IMG/VR virus record: IMGVR_UViG_3300009499_000148
Coordinates: 1 to 64,000 of that record
Origin: a virus
DNA: 64,000 bases
Direction: 5' to 3' (one strand)
A program made the translations under genes and the position numbers. The notes under the pieces are model-generated. The model saw nothing but the letters and a program-made list of their open reading frames with translations, did no database searches and had not been told where the DNA came from. This document shows positions 44,823 to 53,726 of the stretch, piece after piece. Numbering within the stretch: position 1 is the first letter of the stretch; each line of letters opens with the position of its first letter.

Positions 44823-45697
44823 TTTTCGACCTCAATAATTGAAAAATTTTTCGACCTTACATCACTTTCACGTATTCTAACTAATTTTAGACAATGCTCA
44901 GCAAACCATTGATTTTGTTCTTTATCAGTTTGAATTTTTTTCAAAATTACTTTATCTCTAGCAGAACTTGAATTAAGAAGTTGTTCTATCGATCTATCAA
45001 GACCATGCCAATAATCACCATCAACTTGAATATAAAGCTTTTTAGACTTAACATAAAAATCGATCGGCCACTTATGAACAAACACTTGATATTCAACATC
45101 ATCAATTCCAAACAGTTTTTGAAGAAAAATATCTACATGACATTCAGGCTGTGTTTTTTGTCCATATGATGAATTTCGCTTCATCGTTTCATGTTGTCTA
45201 GCCCTAATCGACGGATCATTTTCAATGGCTTTTTTCATAGAAAAGCTTTTTTTCATTTTGACTTCAGGTCTATTTTGAGATTCTGTAAGAGAGATTATCC
45301 GTTTTTCTCTAACAACTGGATCTATCCAACTAATTTTTAGCTTTTCACTTTTTTTGAATCGAACTTCAGGTCTATTTTGTGCTTCTTTATTTGAGATTCG
45401 TTGTTTTTCTTTGACTGTCGGATTAGCTTGTATCTTTTTTGATATCTCAGAACGTATTTTTCTTACACCAGGTTGAGACCAGATTTCTTTTTGAGCTTTA
45501 CTCTTTTTTTCTCGAATATCATCACGATTAGCAAACTCTTTCATTGCTAGTTTATGATTTTTTTTAGCTTCTACTGTTTGACAACCATTTCTTTGTGAAA
45601 GATCTCTAATCTCTTTCCATTTTTCATCATGATGCTTACGATGAATACGCATTCCTTTGTTTGATTGAAAATTTCGAAGACAAATATCACAAATCAT
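44819..45697 (-). CDS. Vsr/EDxHD-type homing endonuclease with basic repeats, C2H2 finger
   Basis: 292 aa. It starts with a C2H2-type finger (CDICLRNFQSNKGMRIHRKHH). Then come tandem basic units with Asn-Arg-Pro-Glu-Val-Arg/Lys-x-Lys-Lys-Ser (about 17-18 residue period, at least four). The C-terminus resembles the Vsr/very-short-patch type catalytic fold (GIDDVEYQVFVHKWPIDFYV, then LYIQVDGDYWHGLD), with W-F-x-EHCLKLVRI near the end. It is strongly AT-rich and carries five of the about fourteen GATC sites in the window (44991, 45062, 45214, 45319, 45601), in sharp contrast to its neighbours. It is probably a recent insertion. Both ends overlap the adjacent genes by four bases. Confidence 0.8.
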   Translation of the reverse strand: MICDICLRNFQSNKGMRIHRKHHDEKWKEIRDLSQRNGCQTVEAKKNHKLAMKEFANRDDIREKKSKAQKEIWSQPGVRKIRSEISKKIQANPTVKEKQRISNKEAQNRPEVRFKKSEKLKISWIDPVVREKRIISLTESQNRPEVKMKKSFSMKKAIENDPSIRARQHETMKRNSSYGQKTQPECHVDIFLQKLFGIDDVEYQVFVHKWPIDFYVKSKKLYIQVDGDYWHGLDRSIEQLLNSSSARDKVILKKIQTDKEQNQWFAEHCLKLVRIRESDVRSKNFSIIEVEK

Positions 45698-46656
45698 CTT
45701 TTATTCCATTCTTTAACTTGACTAATAAAATCAATGCCAACATTTCGTGACCACTGTTGACATATTTGCTGTGTAATCAGCCCCATTGGTTCTGAGTTAA
45801 TACAACCCTTTATCAATTGCCCGTTGAGACGATTACATGGAATAAGATTAGTGAACGTCCCAGTGAAAAATGCCTCATCTGCATTTAGAACATCATAAGG
45901 TTCAAAATTACATTCAATAACCTCGAGACCAAGCACCGGTGCTATGACATCGATGATGTACGTCATGCTACATCCACGAAGCACATTCCTGAGTTCTGGA
46001 ACGATAATCTTACGGTCTTTAATGATGACAAAGTTCGCACCTGTGCCCTCTGCGATAAGACCCTGTTCATCAAGCAGTAGCGCCTGCGCGTCCTTACCGT
46101 AGTGATTGGCCTGGATGTTCGCCAACATTAGATGAGCCCTTGAACGAGATTTCACCTTAGGGTCGAGGTATTGAGACGATATCTGTCTCTGCGGCACGAT
46201 GACAGCATTCGCACCAGTCTCATAGAAATGAGCCATCGTCTTTGCTGTCTTACTGAGAGGCCATGCGTTGATAATCCACGTCGGCTGGCCCCATTCCTCA
46301 CCCTCATCAAGCTCAAATACCTCACGATACACAGGTAGTGGGCCACGAGAGACATTAATCATGAAACGATACTCGTCATCTCTATAATGGGATTCATTCC
46401 TAACCATGACATCATGGATGATATCACGGAGCTCATTTCGCGTCTTATTGATGGGAATTGAAAAGCTTCTCATCGATGAAAAAAGTCTATCGATGTGCTC
46501 GTCGAGTAAGAAATGACGATGAACAAACGTTCGATGCATCTCAAAACAACCATCACCAAACATGAATTGTGAATCAGTCCATGAGATGGAAAGCTCCTCA
46601 TCAGGAAGCCAACGACCATTCTTATAACCGATGCGGCCCGTAGAAATTGGTCTCAT
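45694..46656 (-). CDS. PLP-dependent class IV aminotransferase
   Basis: 320 aa, full length. MFGDGCFEMHRTF is the class IV opening. LDPKVKSRSRAHLMLANI carries the PLP-binding Lys, ALLLDEQGLIAEGTGANF is the signature region, and VLRGCSMTYI and EAFFTGTFTNLIP complete the cofactor pocket. Members include branched-chain and D-amino-acid aminotransferases and aminodeoxychorismate lyase. In a sugar operon, transfer of an amino group to a sugar-derived or other keto acid is possible but is not shown by the sequence. GAGGG seven bases upstream marks ATG 46656. Confidence 0.8.
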   Translation of the reverse strand: MRPISTGRIGYKNGRWLPDEELSISWTDSQFMFGDGCFEMHRTFVHRHFLLDEHIDRLFSSMRSFSIPINKTRNELRDIIHDVMVRNESHYRDDEYRFMINVSRGPLPVYREVFELDEGEEWGQPTWIINAWPLSKTAKTMAHFYETGANAVIVPQRQISSQYLDPKVKSRSRAHLMLANIQANHYGKDAQALLLDEQGLIAEGTGANFVIIKDRKIIVPELRNVLRGCSMTYIIDVIAPVLGLEVIECNFEPYDVLNADEAFFTGTFTNLIPCNRLNGQLIKGCINSEPMGLITQQICQQWSRNVGIDFISQVKEWNKR

Positions 46657-46690
46657 TGGATGACCCTCAACAAGATACAGTTAAAAAAAA

Positions 46691-47410
46691 TCATCCCTCA
46701 ATCTGCCTCTTCTTCCAATCATCATTACGATACTGATTGATGACCGTCAGCCCAGGATGTTTCATGAAGAAATCGACAATCTCAGAACGAGTGCATCCAG
46801 AGCCAAGGATGCGATGCACTGTCGAAATGACCCAATAATCTTGCTCATAATCAAGCGTAAGACGGATGTCCTTCTCAATCGGTTCAACATAAAATCCAAG
46901 CATCGCCTGCTTCAGACCCGGCAACAGATGCTTCCACACCATCTCAGTGCTGATGTTTGGATTAACGTTGTCAAGCGACGATACTATCGACGACGTCTTG
47001 AATGCCCAGCCATGTGAGCCAAGATACGCATCCATGTTAGGAGCAACGACGTCTAGGCCCCTTGCTTCAAGCTGGTCCATCGACTGCTGACACAACCCAC
47101 CATCAAAGAATGGGTCGTCAGCATCGACTGTGATGAACTGTTTCACACCAAAACGCTCACATGCCTGTGCCCACCTCAACATCTTATTCTGAGCAGGGCC
47201 CCTGTGGATACGTTCTCCGACGATTGGACGCAACATCTTCACAAGAGCATCATCAGAAGAGTCATCTGTCGTCGCGATGATGGGAGAAAATCCGAACCCG
47301 ATGCATCTATGAACGACATGCTGTATCACAGTCGTCGTGCCAAGAGGCAGGAGACACTTTCCAGGAAGCCGCGTCGATGCAGTTCGAACAGAGATGATTG
47401 CATCAATCAT
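46691..47410 (-). CDS. SpsF/KdsB-type cytidylyltransferase
   Basis: 239 aa from ATG 47410, preceded by AAGGAG eight bases upstream. IDAIISVRTASTRLPGKCL is the nucleotide-binding loop (RxxSxRxPGK), and ITVDADDPFFDGGL holds the Mg2+ site. Such enzymes attach CMP to acidic sugars such as sialic acid relatives. Together with the NeuB-type synthase about 6 kb downstream it suggests a CMP-activated nonulosonate-like sugar. The start overlaps the HTH gene end by eight bases. Confidence 0.82.
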   Translation of the reverse strand: MIDAIISVRTASTRLPGKCLLPLGTTTVIQHVVHRCIGFGFSPIIATTDDSSDDALVKMLRPIVGERIHRGPAQNKMLRWAQACERFGVKQFITVDADDPFFDGGLCQQSMDQLEARGLDVVAPNMDAYLGSHGWAFKTSSIVSSLDNVNPNISTEMVWKHLLPGLKQAMLGFYVEPIEKDIRLTLDYEQDYWVISTVHRILGSGCTRSEIVDFFMKHPGLTVINQYRNDDWKKRQIEG

Positions 47411-47663
47411 TCCCATGCTCCTTCTCAAGAACACGCATCAGATGCTTGAACGTCGAACGCATGAACGCGGGGGCGGGTGTTGTTGCACCGTCCATCCAAT
47501 GCTTAATCGTCTGTTGCGACACACCCATCTTCTCAGCAAGGTCTGCAAGCTTAAATTGCATCAATGCATATGCATTCACTAACGCTGTCCTACATGCGGG
47601 TGCATCCTCAAAATCAACAGCACGAAGCTCATCCATCAATGCAATGTATTCACTGACATCCAT
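47403..47663 (-). CDS. XRE-type helix-turn-helix protein, 86 aa
   Basis: KLADLAEKMGVSQQTIKHWM in the middle is a helix-turn-helix with the typical AxxxGVSxxTI spacing. Helices before (CRTALVNAYALM) and after (MRSTFKHLMRVL) complete a five-helix fold. It could repress transcription within this operon or elsewhere. It overlaps the next start by eight bases and the preceding stop by one (TAATG at 47663), so it is co-expressed with sugar genes, which is an unusual place for a repressor. Confidence 0.7.
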   Translation of the reverse strand: MDVSEYIALMDELRAVDFEDAPACRTALVNAYALMQFKLADLAEKMGVSQQTIKHWMDGATTPAPAFMRSTFKHLMRVLEKEHGND

Positions 47664-48592
47664 TATGTGAATAACTGTATCATGAATTGATGAACGTTTT
47701 CACTGGCGACATCGACACGATTCAAATGAGCGCCACGGCACATACCAACGATTGCATCAACGTCTGTTTCAAGCAAACGCGTGTATAGGTCATGCTCAGG
47801 ATGTGAAAATGTGCTCCATGGATGCTTGTCTGGGTGAAGGTCAATGTTTATGTACCTACAACCGGCCTCGATGAGGTCAGTGTATGCAGTCGAACCGAAT
47901 CCGACGACTGCGCGTGATGCCAACGCCAGCTCAATGCCCTCCGCGGGATACCACACATCATCCCACACAACAGTGCAGTCTGACGATGAGACTGCCTGAT
48001 GCTTGCGGCGTTGCTTAACAACGACAGAGAATCCATCGTCTTTGAGCGCCGTGATGACAGCGTTTGCTGATGCAACATCACCCGCATCAGGATAAAAGAT
48101 GAGGATGCGCTTTTCATCGACATCAACCCTTGATGCTCCATCCCAGAATGGAATTGGGTGTGGCGGGTGGAGAAGATTGAGACGAGAGCCACGAGAACGA
48201 ACATGCTCAATCATCCATCGTGTCGGACAGACATACACATCACACAGCGCAGAGACGTCATCGTGGTGCCAATTACAATCGAACCCGTGCTGTATCGATA
48301 CTCTCTTAACGTTGCTACTGAACCTCTCTGCAGGAAACTCAAGCGACACAGCGTAATCAACGACAGACGAAGTATCAAACGGCCTAACCTCTGCCCAGGG
48401 ACAGCGTTCACTGACACGGTCGAGCAGCACCTGAAAGTTCTCGTGTCGTGCGAAACCGTTATACTTCTCACTTCGTCTTGAGACATCGAACGACTGGACG
48501 ACATCTGGCATGACATGATGTAGCACCCTACTGAAGGGTATCATGTAGCGAAGCTCAGTGAGCCCCGTCATGATGAACGATGCGCGCTTCAT
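47663..48592 (-). CDS. Glycosyltransferase-like GT-B/CDP-glycerol-transferase-type protein
   Basis: 309 aa. ATG 48592 makes a four-base ATGA overlap with the methyltransferase stop at 48589. The N-terminal domain ends with VSIQHGFDCNWHHDD. The second domain begins KRILIFYPDAGDVASANAV and later contains VVGFGSTAYTDLIEAGCRY, resembling the nucleotide-binding part of GT-B transferases or CDP-glycerol glycerophosphotransferases. No membrane segment. It likely transfers a sugar or glycerol phosphate. The family is a best guess from the Rossmann-like second half. Confidence 0.6.
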   Translation of the reverse strand: MKRASFIMTGLTELRYMIPFSRVLHHVMPDVVQSFDVSRRSEKYNGFARHENFQVLLDRVSERCPWAEVRPFDTSSVVDYAVSLEFPAERFSSNVKRVSIQHGFDCNWHHDDVSALCDVYVCPTRWMIEHVRSRGSRLNLLHPPHPIPFWDGASRVDVDEKRILIFYPDAGDVASANAVITALKDDGFSVVVKQRRKHQAVSSSDCTVVWDDVWYPAEGIELALASRAVVGFGSTAYTDLIEAGCRYINIDLHPDKHPWSTFSHPEHDLYTRLLETDVDAIVGMCRGAHLNRVDVASENVHQFMIQLFT

Positions 48593-49224
48593 CTCTTTGG
48601 ATGGCCCAATGTGATTATGTAGAGCTGTGGAGATGCTGGCCAAAGCATCTTGAACCTGATGCGTTCGTAATCGTAATCAACGAGCGCTGGCACCTCATCA
48701 CAGATGATTTTATCAATGTCGGGTGCATCAGAATACCCGAAGCGCCCAGCGATGCTCTTCACAAACGCCTGGACCTCGGGTTGCATCACAAACTCATGAC
48801 GCCATAGGCATGAATGAAGCGTGTTACGTTTATCATACGCCCACTCATGCTCACCGTTCCTGACCCAACCGACCTTGAACGCATCGAAGCGCCAATGGTC
48901 GCCGAGCCCAAAATCAAGCATGATGCGCCCACCAACATTGAGATGAGCATCACACCTATCGATGAAATCACGTGGATTACGTGAAAAATACGGACACCTC
49001 GTCGAGACTATCAGGTCGTACTTTCGCTTGAGGCTCCACTCTGAGTTGATGTCCCACGAACCTGCTCCACCCAGACGAATGTCATAGAAGTCTCTGACAG
49101 AGCCTGGCACAGACGCTGTGAAAGCGTTCTCTCCATCGAACCCCAAGAACGCAGTTGCATCAGACATGACGCCCTCAAGTATCTGTCGATACTCTGCAAA
49201 AATGTATGGGTCAGACTTACCCAT
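48589..49224 (-). CDS. SAM-dependent methyltransferase-like protein, 211 aa
   Basis: ATG 49224 overlaps the deacetylase stop (TGATG) and has AGG nine bases upstream. The middle segment KRKYDLIVSTRCPYFSRNP, followed by DAHLNVGGRIMLDFGLGDH, matches motifs IV-V of class I methyltransferases. Motif I is less clear (FYDIRLGGAGSWDI). No membrane segment. It may methylate a sugar made by the operon. The substrate is unknown, and because motif I is poorly formed the call is moderate. Confidence 0.62.
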   Translation of the reverse strand: MGKSDPYIFAEYRQILEGVMSDATAFLGFDGENAFTASVPGSVRDFYDIRLGGAGSWDINSEWSLKRKYDLIVSTRCPYFSRNPRDFIDRCDAHLNVGGRIMLDFGLGDHWRFDAFKVGWVRNGEHEWAYDKRNTLHSCLWRHEFVMQPEVQAFVKSIAGRFGYSDAPDIDKIICDEVPALVDYDYERIRFKMLWPASPQLYIITLGHPKR

Positions 49225-49946
49225 CACATGCTACCTGACATGAGACCGTCGATAAAACTGAACTCATACTCACCGACATGCTCATGAAGGAATGCAATCA
49301 GCTCTGTCGTCATCTCACTAGAAAGGTAGTTGCTGTCCCATTCACATGCATGATACATGACCTCGAGTGCATCATCACGCATGACCAATGGCTTCTGCGG
49401 AGGAGCACAGTGATACATCACATGTCTCAAAGATGCATAGGCACCGTCATACGTCTTCATCGCATAATCATCTGGGCTCAATGCAAACAACGTAAAGCCC
49501 CTATCGTGGAATGCACGCATCGCATCAGGGCTCATACGCCATGCAGGAGGCCTGATGATGGGCTTGAATGCATCGATGAGGCCGGCCTTGGTGACACCTT
49601 CGAACATCCCATCGATGACACACAATGCATCGTCGTAGCTCAGGTGCTGTAATTCATCATTATTTGACCTGCCCGGTATCCCATGATGAAGACCATGATA
49701 TGCAAGCTCATAGTTATTCTTGTCTAGACCACGCAACACATCACAGAAGTCGGGATGCTCATGAAGCCAAAGGGGTTCTGCTGTCGCCGTGTGCCCCACT
49801 GTTCTCCAGTATGCTATCGGGACGAACAGCGTGAACTTTACATCAGGAAATTCCTTGATGATGCGCTCACACTGCCGAAGCACACGTATTGATGACATCG
49901 GGTGTGGAGAAACATCGTCTATTGATATGTTCAGAGGTGTTGTCAT
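49224..49946 (-). CDS. Polysaccharide deacetylase-like (NodB-type) protein
   Basis: 240 aa from ATG 49946, overlapping the endonuclease stop by four bases. ISIDDVSP gives the DD metal pair. YHGLHHGIPG gives the HxxxH ligands, and IRPPAWRMSPDAMRAF is the conserved RPP motif. The C-terminal MYHACEWDSNYL may provide the catalytic His. Metal-dependent removal of N- or O-acetyl groups from a glycan or glycan precursor is expected. It lies with the methyltransferase and the transferase at 47663-48592, all coupled, consistent with glycan tailoring. Confidence 0.78.
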   Translation of the reverse strand: MTTPLNISIDDVSPHPMSSIRVLRQCERIIKEFPDVKFTLFVPIAYWRTVGHTATAEPLWLHEHPDFCDVLRGLDKNNYELAYHGLHHGIPGRSNNDELQHLSYDDALCVIDGMFEGVTKAGLIDAFKPIIRPPAWRMSPDAMRAFHDRGFTLFALSPDDYAMKTYDGAYASLRHVMYHCAPPQKPLVMRDDALEVMYHACEWDSNYLSSEMTTELIAFLHEHVGEYEFSFIDGLMSGSM

Positions 49947-50809
49947 TTTTTGGGTCTTCCAAACGTCCACCCCAATTCAAGATACTTGTCGACTTCATCT
50001 ACTTTGACATGCTTATATCCAGACATCTCTGGATTCGACATTATCTTTCGACCTGAAAGACTTTCAGTCATTTTCTTTTTATTTTTAGGATTTGAGAATT
50101 GGCGCTTAGTTGCTATACGTTGCTTTTCTTTCGTTTCTGGATTTGACATCGCTAACTTTATTGCATCACTTCGACGTTTTTTAACGTCAGGCCTTGCATC
50201 AGTAACTTTTCTACGAAGTTTTCGATCGGCATCAGTCCACATTTTTCGAAGACCTTTGCTGCGATTTTCTTTTGCTTTTGGCGTCGACAAGCTTTCTTTA
50301 ACAGCTTTTGAATGACGCTCCTTTACGTCTGGTTTATTTAAAGCATTTTTTATCGCTACATTACGCTTTTCACGATTTTCAATACTAGCATTTGCCCATA
50401 CTGCTTTGCTAGCAGCTGATTGTCTAGCCTTTACTTCAGGTAATGCTAACGTTTCTTTCATTGAAAGGCTTAGTCGTAGTAATGCTTCTTCACTCAAAGA
50501 CGAGCCTCCAGCTAGTTTATTATAACCGTACCTTGAATCATTCGTTTTCCATAGTGCTATATGTTCAATTTCTCGTTTATCAAGCTCTTCTCTTGATGAA
50601 CATTCACAAACTAACTGCCACTTGAACCCGTTAAAGCCGTATTTCTTTAGAGCATTATCTAAATGAAGATTATGACCTTTCTTGCTATATCTCTTAGAGA
50701 GATATTTCAATAAATCAACTACTGCAACTCGATTTCTTGTTTGTCCAACATAACGTTTTTGATTTACAATGTTCGTTGCACAATAAATCACTCCATAAAC
50801 ATTAGACAT
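49943..50809 (-). CDS. GIY-YIG homing endonuclease with tandem basic repeats
   Basis: 288 aa from ATG 50809; an upstream TTG at 50818 is closer to a GGAG and may also be used. GVIYCATN, KRYVGQTRNR and KREIEHIALWKTND give the GIY-YIG core, with the Glu in EIEH. Then come at least five basic units of the form xP-x-x-K-x-x-x-S/R-A-x-K (KPDVKERHSKAVKESL, RPDVKKRRSDAIKLAM, NPETKEKQRIATKR). The same unit occurs in the Vsr-type endonucleases at 44819, 51752 and 59052. The gene is AT-rich with one GATC (50224). It separates the deacetylase from a glycosyltransferase. Confidence 0.85.
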   Translation of the reverse strand: MSNVYGVIYCATNIVNQKRYVGQTRNRVAVVDLLKYLSKRYSKKGHNLHLDNALKKYGFNGFKWQLVCECSSREELDKREIEHIALWKTNDSRYGYNKLAGGSSLSEEALLRLSLSMKETLALPEVKARQSAASKAVWANASIENREKRNVAIKNALNKPDVKERHSKAVKESLSTPKAKENRSKGLRKMWTDADRKLRRKVTDARPDVKKRRSDAIKLAMSNPETKEKQRIATKRQFSNPKNKKKMTESLSGRKIMSNPEMSGYKHVKVDEVDKYLELGWTFGRPKK

Positions 50810-51755
50810 ACTTTTCAATTAACTCCACTAATGATTGACCAGCGCTTTTTCTAATATTATAAACAGGAAAATTTCCAGCATTGACACGATTTGCTAGTGT
50901 TGATAATGCTGTCTCGAACGACTCATTGAATGATTCTCCACAATTTCTGACATACTCTGGGATGCTTCCTCCATTCATATGATAAAGGATGGGAAGGCCA
51001 CAAGCCATCGCCTCTAGAACGTGGTTGGCGCCTGCCTCTTCCTCAGACGCTGTCACATACACATCATGCATCGGAAGAGACCTCGCAAGCTCATCGACGT
51101 CTAACACACCAGATGATGTGAATGTTGCCGTATCGGGTGCACGTCCGTAGAACGTGAACGTGTGCCCATTGTTCTTACACCACGCATCGAGCTCATTGTA
51201 GAACGCGAAGCCCTTCTTCGGGTTCATCGACCAATGATGCGTCACGAACCTGATGTTCTTCTGAGGAATTGGACGACTCACACGTCTATGTGCAAAGAAC
51301 GCTGGATTGGGTGAATTCCAAATGACAGCATAGTCATTCATCATCTTTCCTAGCTTGAAAAGACTGTCATTGACCATCGTGGAGCACCACTCACTTGGAA
51401 ATATCACGAAGTCAGACACGGGTGCAGTTCGAATGACGAGGTTTCTCAACTCTGGTTTCCCATGTGTTCCAATGTCTCCGACGCGCTGCACGATGAACGG
51501 TCGCTGTGATGCATTCGGGAAGATTGCCATGATTGCATCGTGTGAAAGCTCATCACTCGTTGCACCCTGTCGTGGGTCCATGCAGAAAATGACATCGACA
51601 CGTGCATCATCACGGAATGCATCTGATAATGAAAAGATGACATCATGACCAGCTGCACGTGCCTCATTGATGAATGACTGGAGGATGCGATTACCTCCTC
51701 CCCACGGGCCAGTGACCGGCTTGCGATTGCAGTATATCGTTAGTCTTGTTGTCAT
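50802..51755 (-). CDS. Glycosyltransferase, GT4-type
   Basis: 317 aa. The N-terminal Rossmann strand is LTIYCNRKPVTGPWGGGNR, with a Gly-rich donor or acceptor loop. RFVTHHWSMNPKKGF opens the second domain. TASEEEAGANHVLEAMACGLP is the E-x7-E nucleotide-sugar motif, followed by ILYHMNGGS. The protein is slightly shorter than typical GT4 enzymes but complete. Its start overlaps the endonuclease stop by four bases (51752-51755). Together with the GT4 at 52827 and the GT2 at 53726 it forms a transferase run that probably builds one oligosaccharide. Confidence 0.85.
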   Translation of the reverse strand: MTTRLTIYCNRKPVTGPWGGGNRILQSFINEARAAGHDVIFSLSDAFRDDARVDVIFCMDPRQGATSDELSHDAIMAIFPNASQRPFIVQRVGDIGTHGKPELRNLVIRTAPVSDFVIFPSEWCSTMVNDSLFKLGKMMNDYAVIWNSPNPAFFAHRRVSRPIPQKNIRFVTHHWSMNPKKGFAFYNELDAWCKNNGHTFTFYGRAPDTATFTSSGVLDVDELARSLPMHDVYVTASEEEAGANHVLEAMACGLPILYHMNGGSIPEYVRNCGESFNESFETALSTLANRVNAGNFPVYNIRKSAGQSLVELIEKYV

Positions 51756-52849
51756 GATTGTGCTCGTTTTAATGCAGTGATGATTTTCTGACGTGCTAAA
51801 TCAACATCATCGTACGACCATACAATAATAACATTATATCCCATTTTTTCAAGCTCTAAAACCCTTCTTCTATCTACATCCCACTTTTCTGATGCAGAGT
51901 ACCCGAATCCTTTGACGATATCATCTGGCTTAAAGCGTAAAGGAGTTGCATGAACATGGTCGCCATAAAATTCAACAATGACTTTTTTTTCTTCATTGAG
52001 CTCATCGACGATTTTGCTTTTAACATGTTGCTCTGGTACAAACCCTAGCTCGTCCATTCCGATTAAGCTTCGCATTTTTTGATGAAGCTTTGAGAGACGA
52101 CATCCTGAACGGGACGTCTTTAAAAAGGCCTCAAGCTTTTCTGGATTATCTGCAAAATACTGTTTCATTTTGGCAGATATCTTCGCACGCTTTTCTGGTT
52201 TAGAGTTCGCTACCCTAGTCGCATCAGCATGATGTTTCTTTTTTTCGACATCAGAGTATGCTGCATTCACTGATGCTACTCTTTTTTCTCTAACATCAGG
52301 GCGATTTTGCGCTTCTTTTTGTGCATTGGAGCGCTTCTCTTTCATCTCTGGCGTTGCCATCATTTCTATCATTTTTTTATGATAGTCTTCATTTAACCAT
52401 AACAACTTAATTCTATTGCCGACTTTTTCTCGTCTAGTCGGGTCGTCGATATACACCTGTTTTTGTGCATCACTTCGTCGTTTTTTTACATCTGGACGAG
52501 CATTAGCTTCATCAATTGTGCGACGAAACTCATCAGAATTGTAGTACGCCTGTCGAGAAGCTCTCTTCTCAGGATTAGCATGTTGTTTTATGGCTGATAA
52601 GCTACGTTGCTTTCTAACCTCTGGCTGTGATGCATACGTTTTTGTAGCAATTCGTCTACGTTCTCTTGATGCTGGGTCGTGGTTTTTAATATGAATCGCT
52701 AGACCGTTGCTCGTCTTGAACAGCCTATCACAGATAGGGCACTTAACATCGATGTTCTGCATTGCATGCACATGCTTCATGTGAATGCGGAGCCCCTTTA
52801 AAGAAGAAAACTCTCTATTACATTTTTCACAGCACAGATTGGAGGACAT
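51752..52849 (-). CDS. C2H2 zinc-finger and Vsr/EDxHD-type homing endonuclease
   Basis: 365 aa from ATG 52849, with AGAGG about eight bases upstream. Two C2H2 fingers open the protein: CCEKCNREFSSLKGLRIHM and CPICDRLFKTSNGLAIHI. Then comes a long row of basic units (RPDVKKRRSDAQKQ, RPDVREKRVASVNAA, TPEMKEKRSNAQKEA). The C-terminus has VIVEFYGDHVHATP and YSASEKWDVDRRRVLELEKM followed by YNVIIVWSYDD, the EDxHD/Vsr-like core (E...D-x-H and a late W). It lies between two glycosyltransferase genes and carries no GATC, unlike the related gene at 44819. Confidence 0.8.
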   Translation of the reverse strand: MSSNLCCEKCNREFSSLKGLRIHMKHVHAMQNIDVKCPICDRLFKTSNGLAIHIKNHDPASRERRRIATKTYASQPEVRKQRSLSAIKQHANPEKRASRQAYYNSDEFRRTIDEANARPDVKKRRSDAQKQVYIDDPTRREKVGNRIKLLWLNEDYHKKMIEMMATPEMKEKRSNAQKEAQNRPDVREKRVASVNAAYSDVEKKKHHADATRVANSKPEKRAKISAKMKQYFADNPEKLEAFLKTSRSGCRLSKLHQKMRSLIGMDELGFVPEQHVKSKIVDELNEEKKVIVEFYGDHVHATPLRFKPDDIVKGFGYSASEKWDVDRRRVLELEKMGYNVIIVWSYDDVDLARQKIITALKRAQS

Positions 52850-53726
52850 ATTCGTACCTCTCTGCGACGTATCCGATGTCGATGTTAGTGTCAAATCTGC
52901 CCTGTCTTACAAGAGAAAAGTCCATTTTCGGTGGGTTGTACAACTCACATGGTTTAAAGTCCCACTCATCTTCTAGAATTATTGTAGAGTCTAAACCAGC
53001 AATCTCTTCTGTGCCACCTGTGGATGAACAAATGATATGACAACCAGCGGCGCGCGCATCAACAACAATGTTCGGGCAATGGTCGATATACGCGCAATGG
53101 ATGAACGTGTCTGTCGCTCTCAACAGTGATATAAGCGCATCTCGCTCTAAATCTCCAGCATAGAACACACGCGTGTCTGCGATTCTAACGTCTGGGTCCT
53201 TACCCGCGATTATTAGAACGTCTTTCGGGCCTGAGTGCTCCATGAAATACCTGATATTCTCTCCAAGACGCTTATGCGGTCGCCATGCAGACGCGCACGT
53301 CCATACTTTCTCAACATCATGGAGCTCAGGAACGTGAAGGGCGTCGCATGACTGTATGGCTTCAACGTCGGTACCGTTGTGAATCACATGCATGTTCATG
53401 CGTGCTCCGAAGTAATTCTCAACCAAACGCCTATCAAACTCTGACTGCACAATCACGCCCTCAACCCTCTTATACGTATCCCGTATCGGTCTGTTGAGAA
53501 GCTGCCAATCCTGCGCACTGTTGAACCATATGCCATCGAGGCGTTGCACTATTGGAAGGCCCTCAAGACGTTGCGTCGCCTGGATGAACGAGAGCTGTAC
53601 ATCTGGTGACTCATGCTTCTCAACAACCGTGTGCCCTCTCATTGATAGAGCAGTCGCTATCTTGAGACCGAATCCATTCGGACCGCTTCTAGATTGAAGC
53701 TGCACATTGTCAAGCATGATACGCAT
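52827..53726 (-). CDS. Glycosyltransferase, GT4-type
   Basis: About 299 aa from ATG 53726, which overlaps the GT2 stop (TGATG) and has GAGGG upstream. MRIMLDNVQLQSRSGPNGFG is the typical first strand and loop. KVWTCASAWRPHKRL opens the second domain. DTFIHCAYIDHCPNIVVDARAAG is the degenerate E-x7-E-type region with His/Asp in place of the first Glu, followed by HIICSSTGG. The missing first Glu may change metal or nucleotide handling but the fold is clear. Acts with the neighbouring transferases. Donor and acceptor unknown. Confidence 0.82.
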   Translation of the reverse strand: MRIMLDNVQLQSRSGPNGFGLKIATALSMRGHTVVEKHESPDVQLSFIQATQRLEGLPIVQRLDGIWFNSAQDWQLLNRPIRDTYKRVEGVIVQSEFDRRLVENYFGARMNMHVIHNGTDVEAIQSCDALHVPELHDVEKVWTCASAWRPHKRLGENIRYFMEHSGPKDVLIIAGKDPDVRIADTRVFYAGDLERDALISLLRATDTFIHCAYIDHCPNIVVDARAAGCHIICSSTGGTEEIAGLDSTIILEDEWDFKPCELYNPPKMDFSLVRQGRFDTNIDIGYVAERYEYVLQSVL

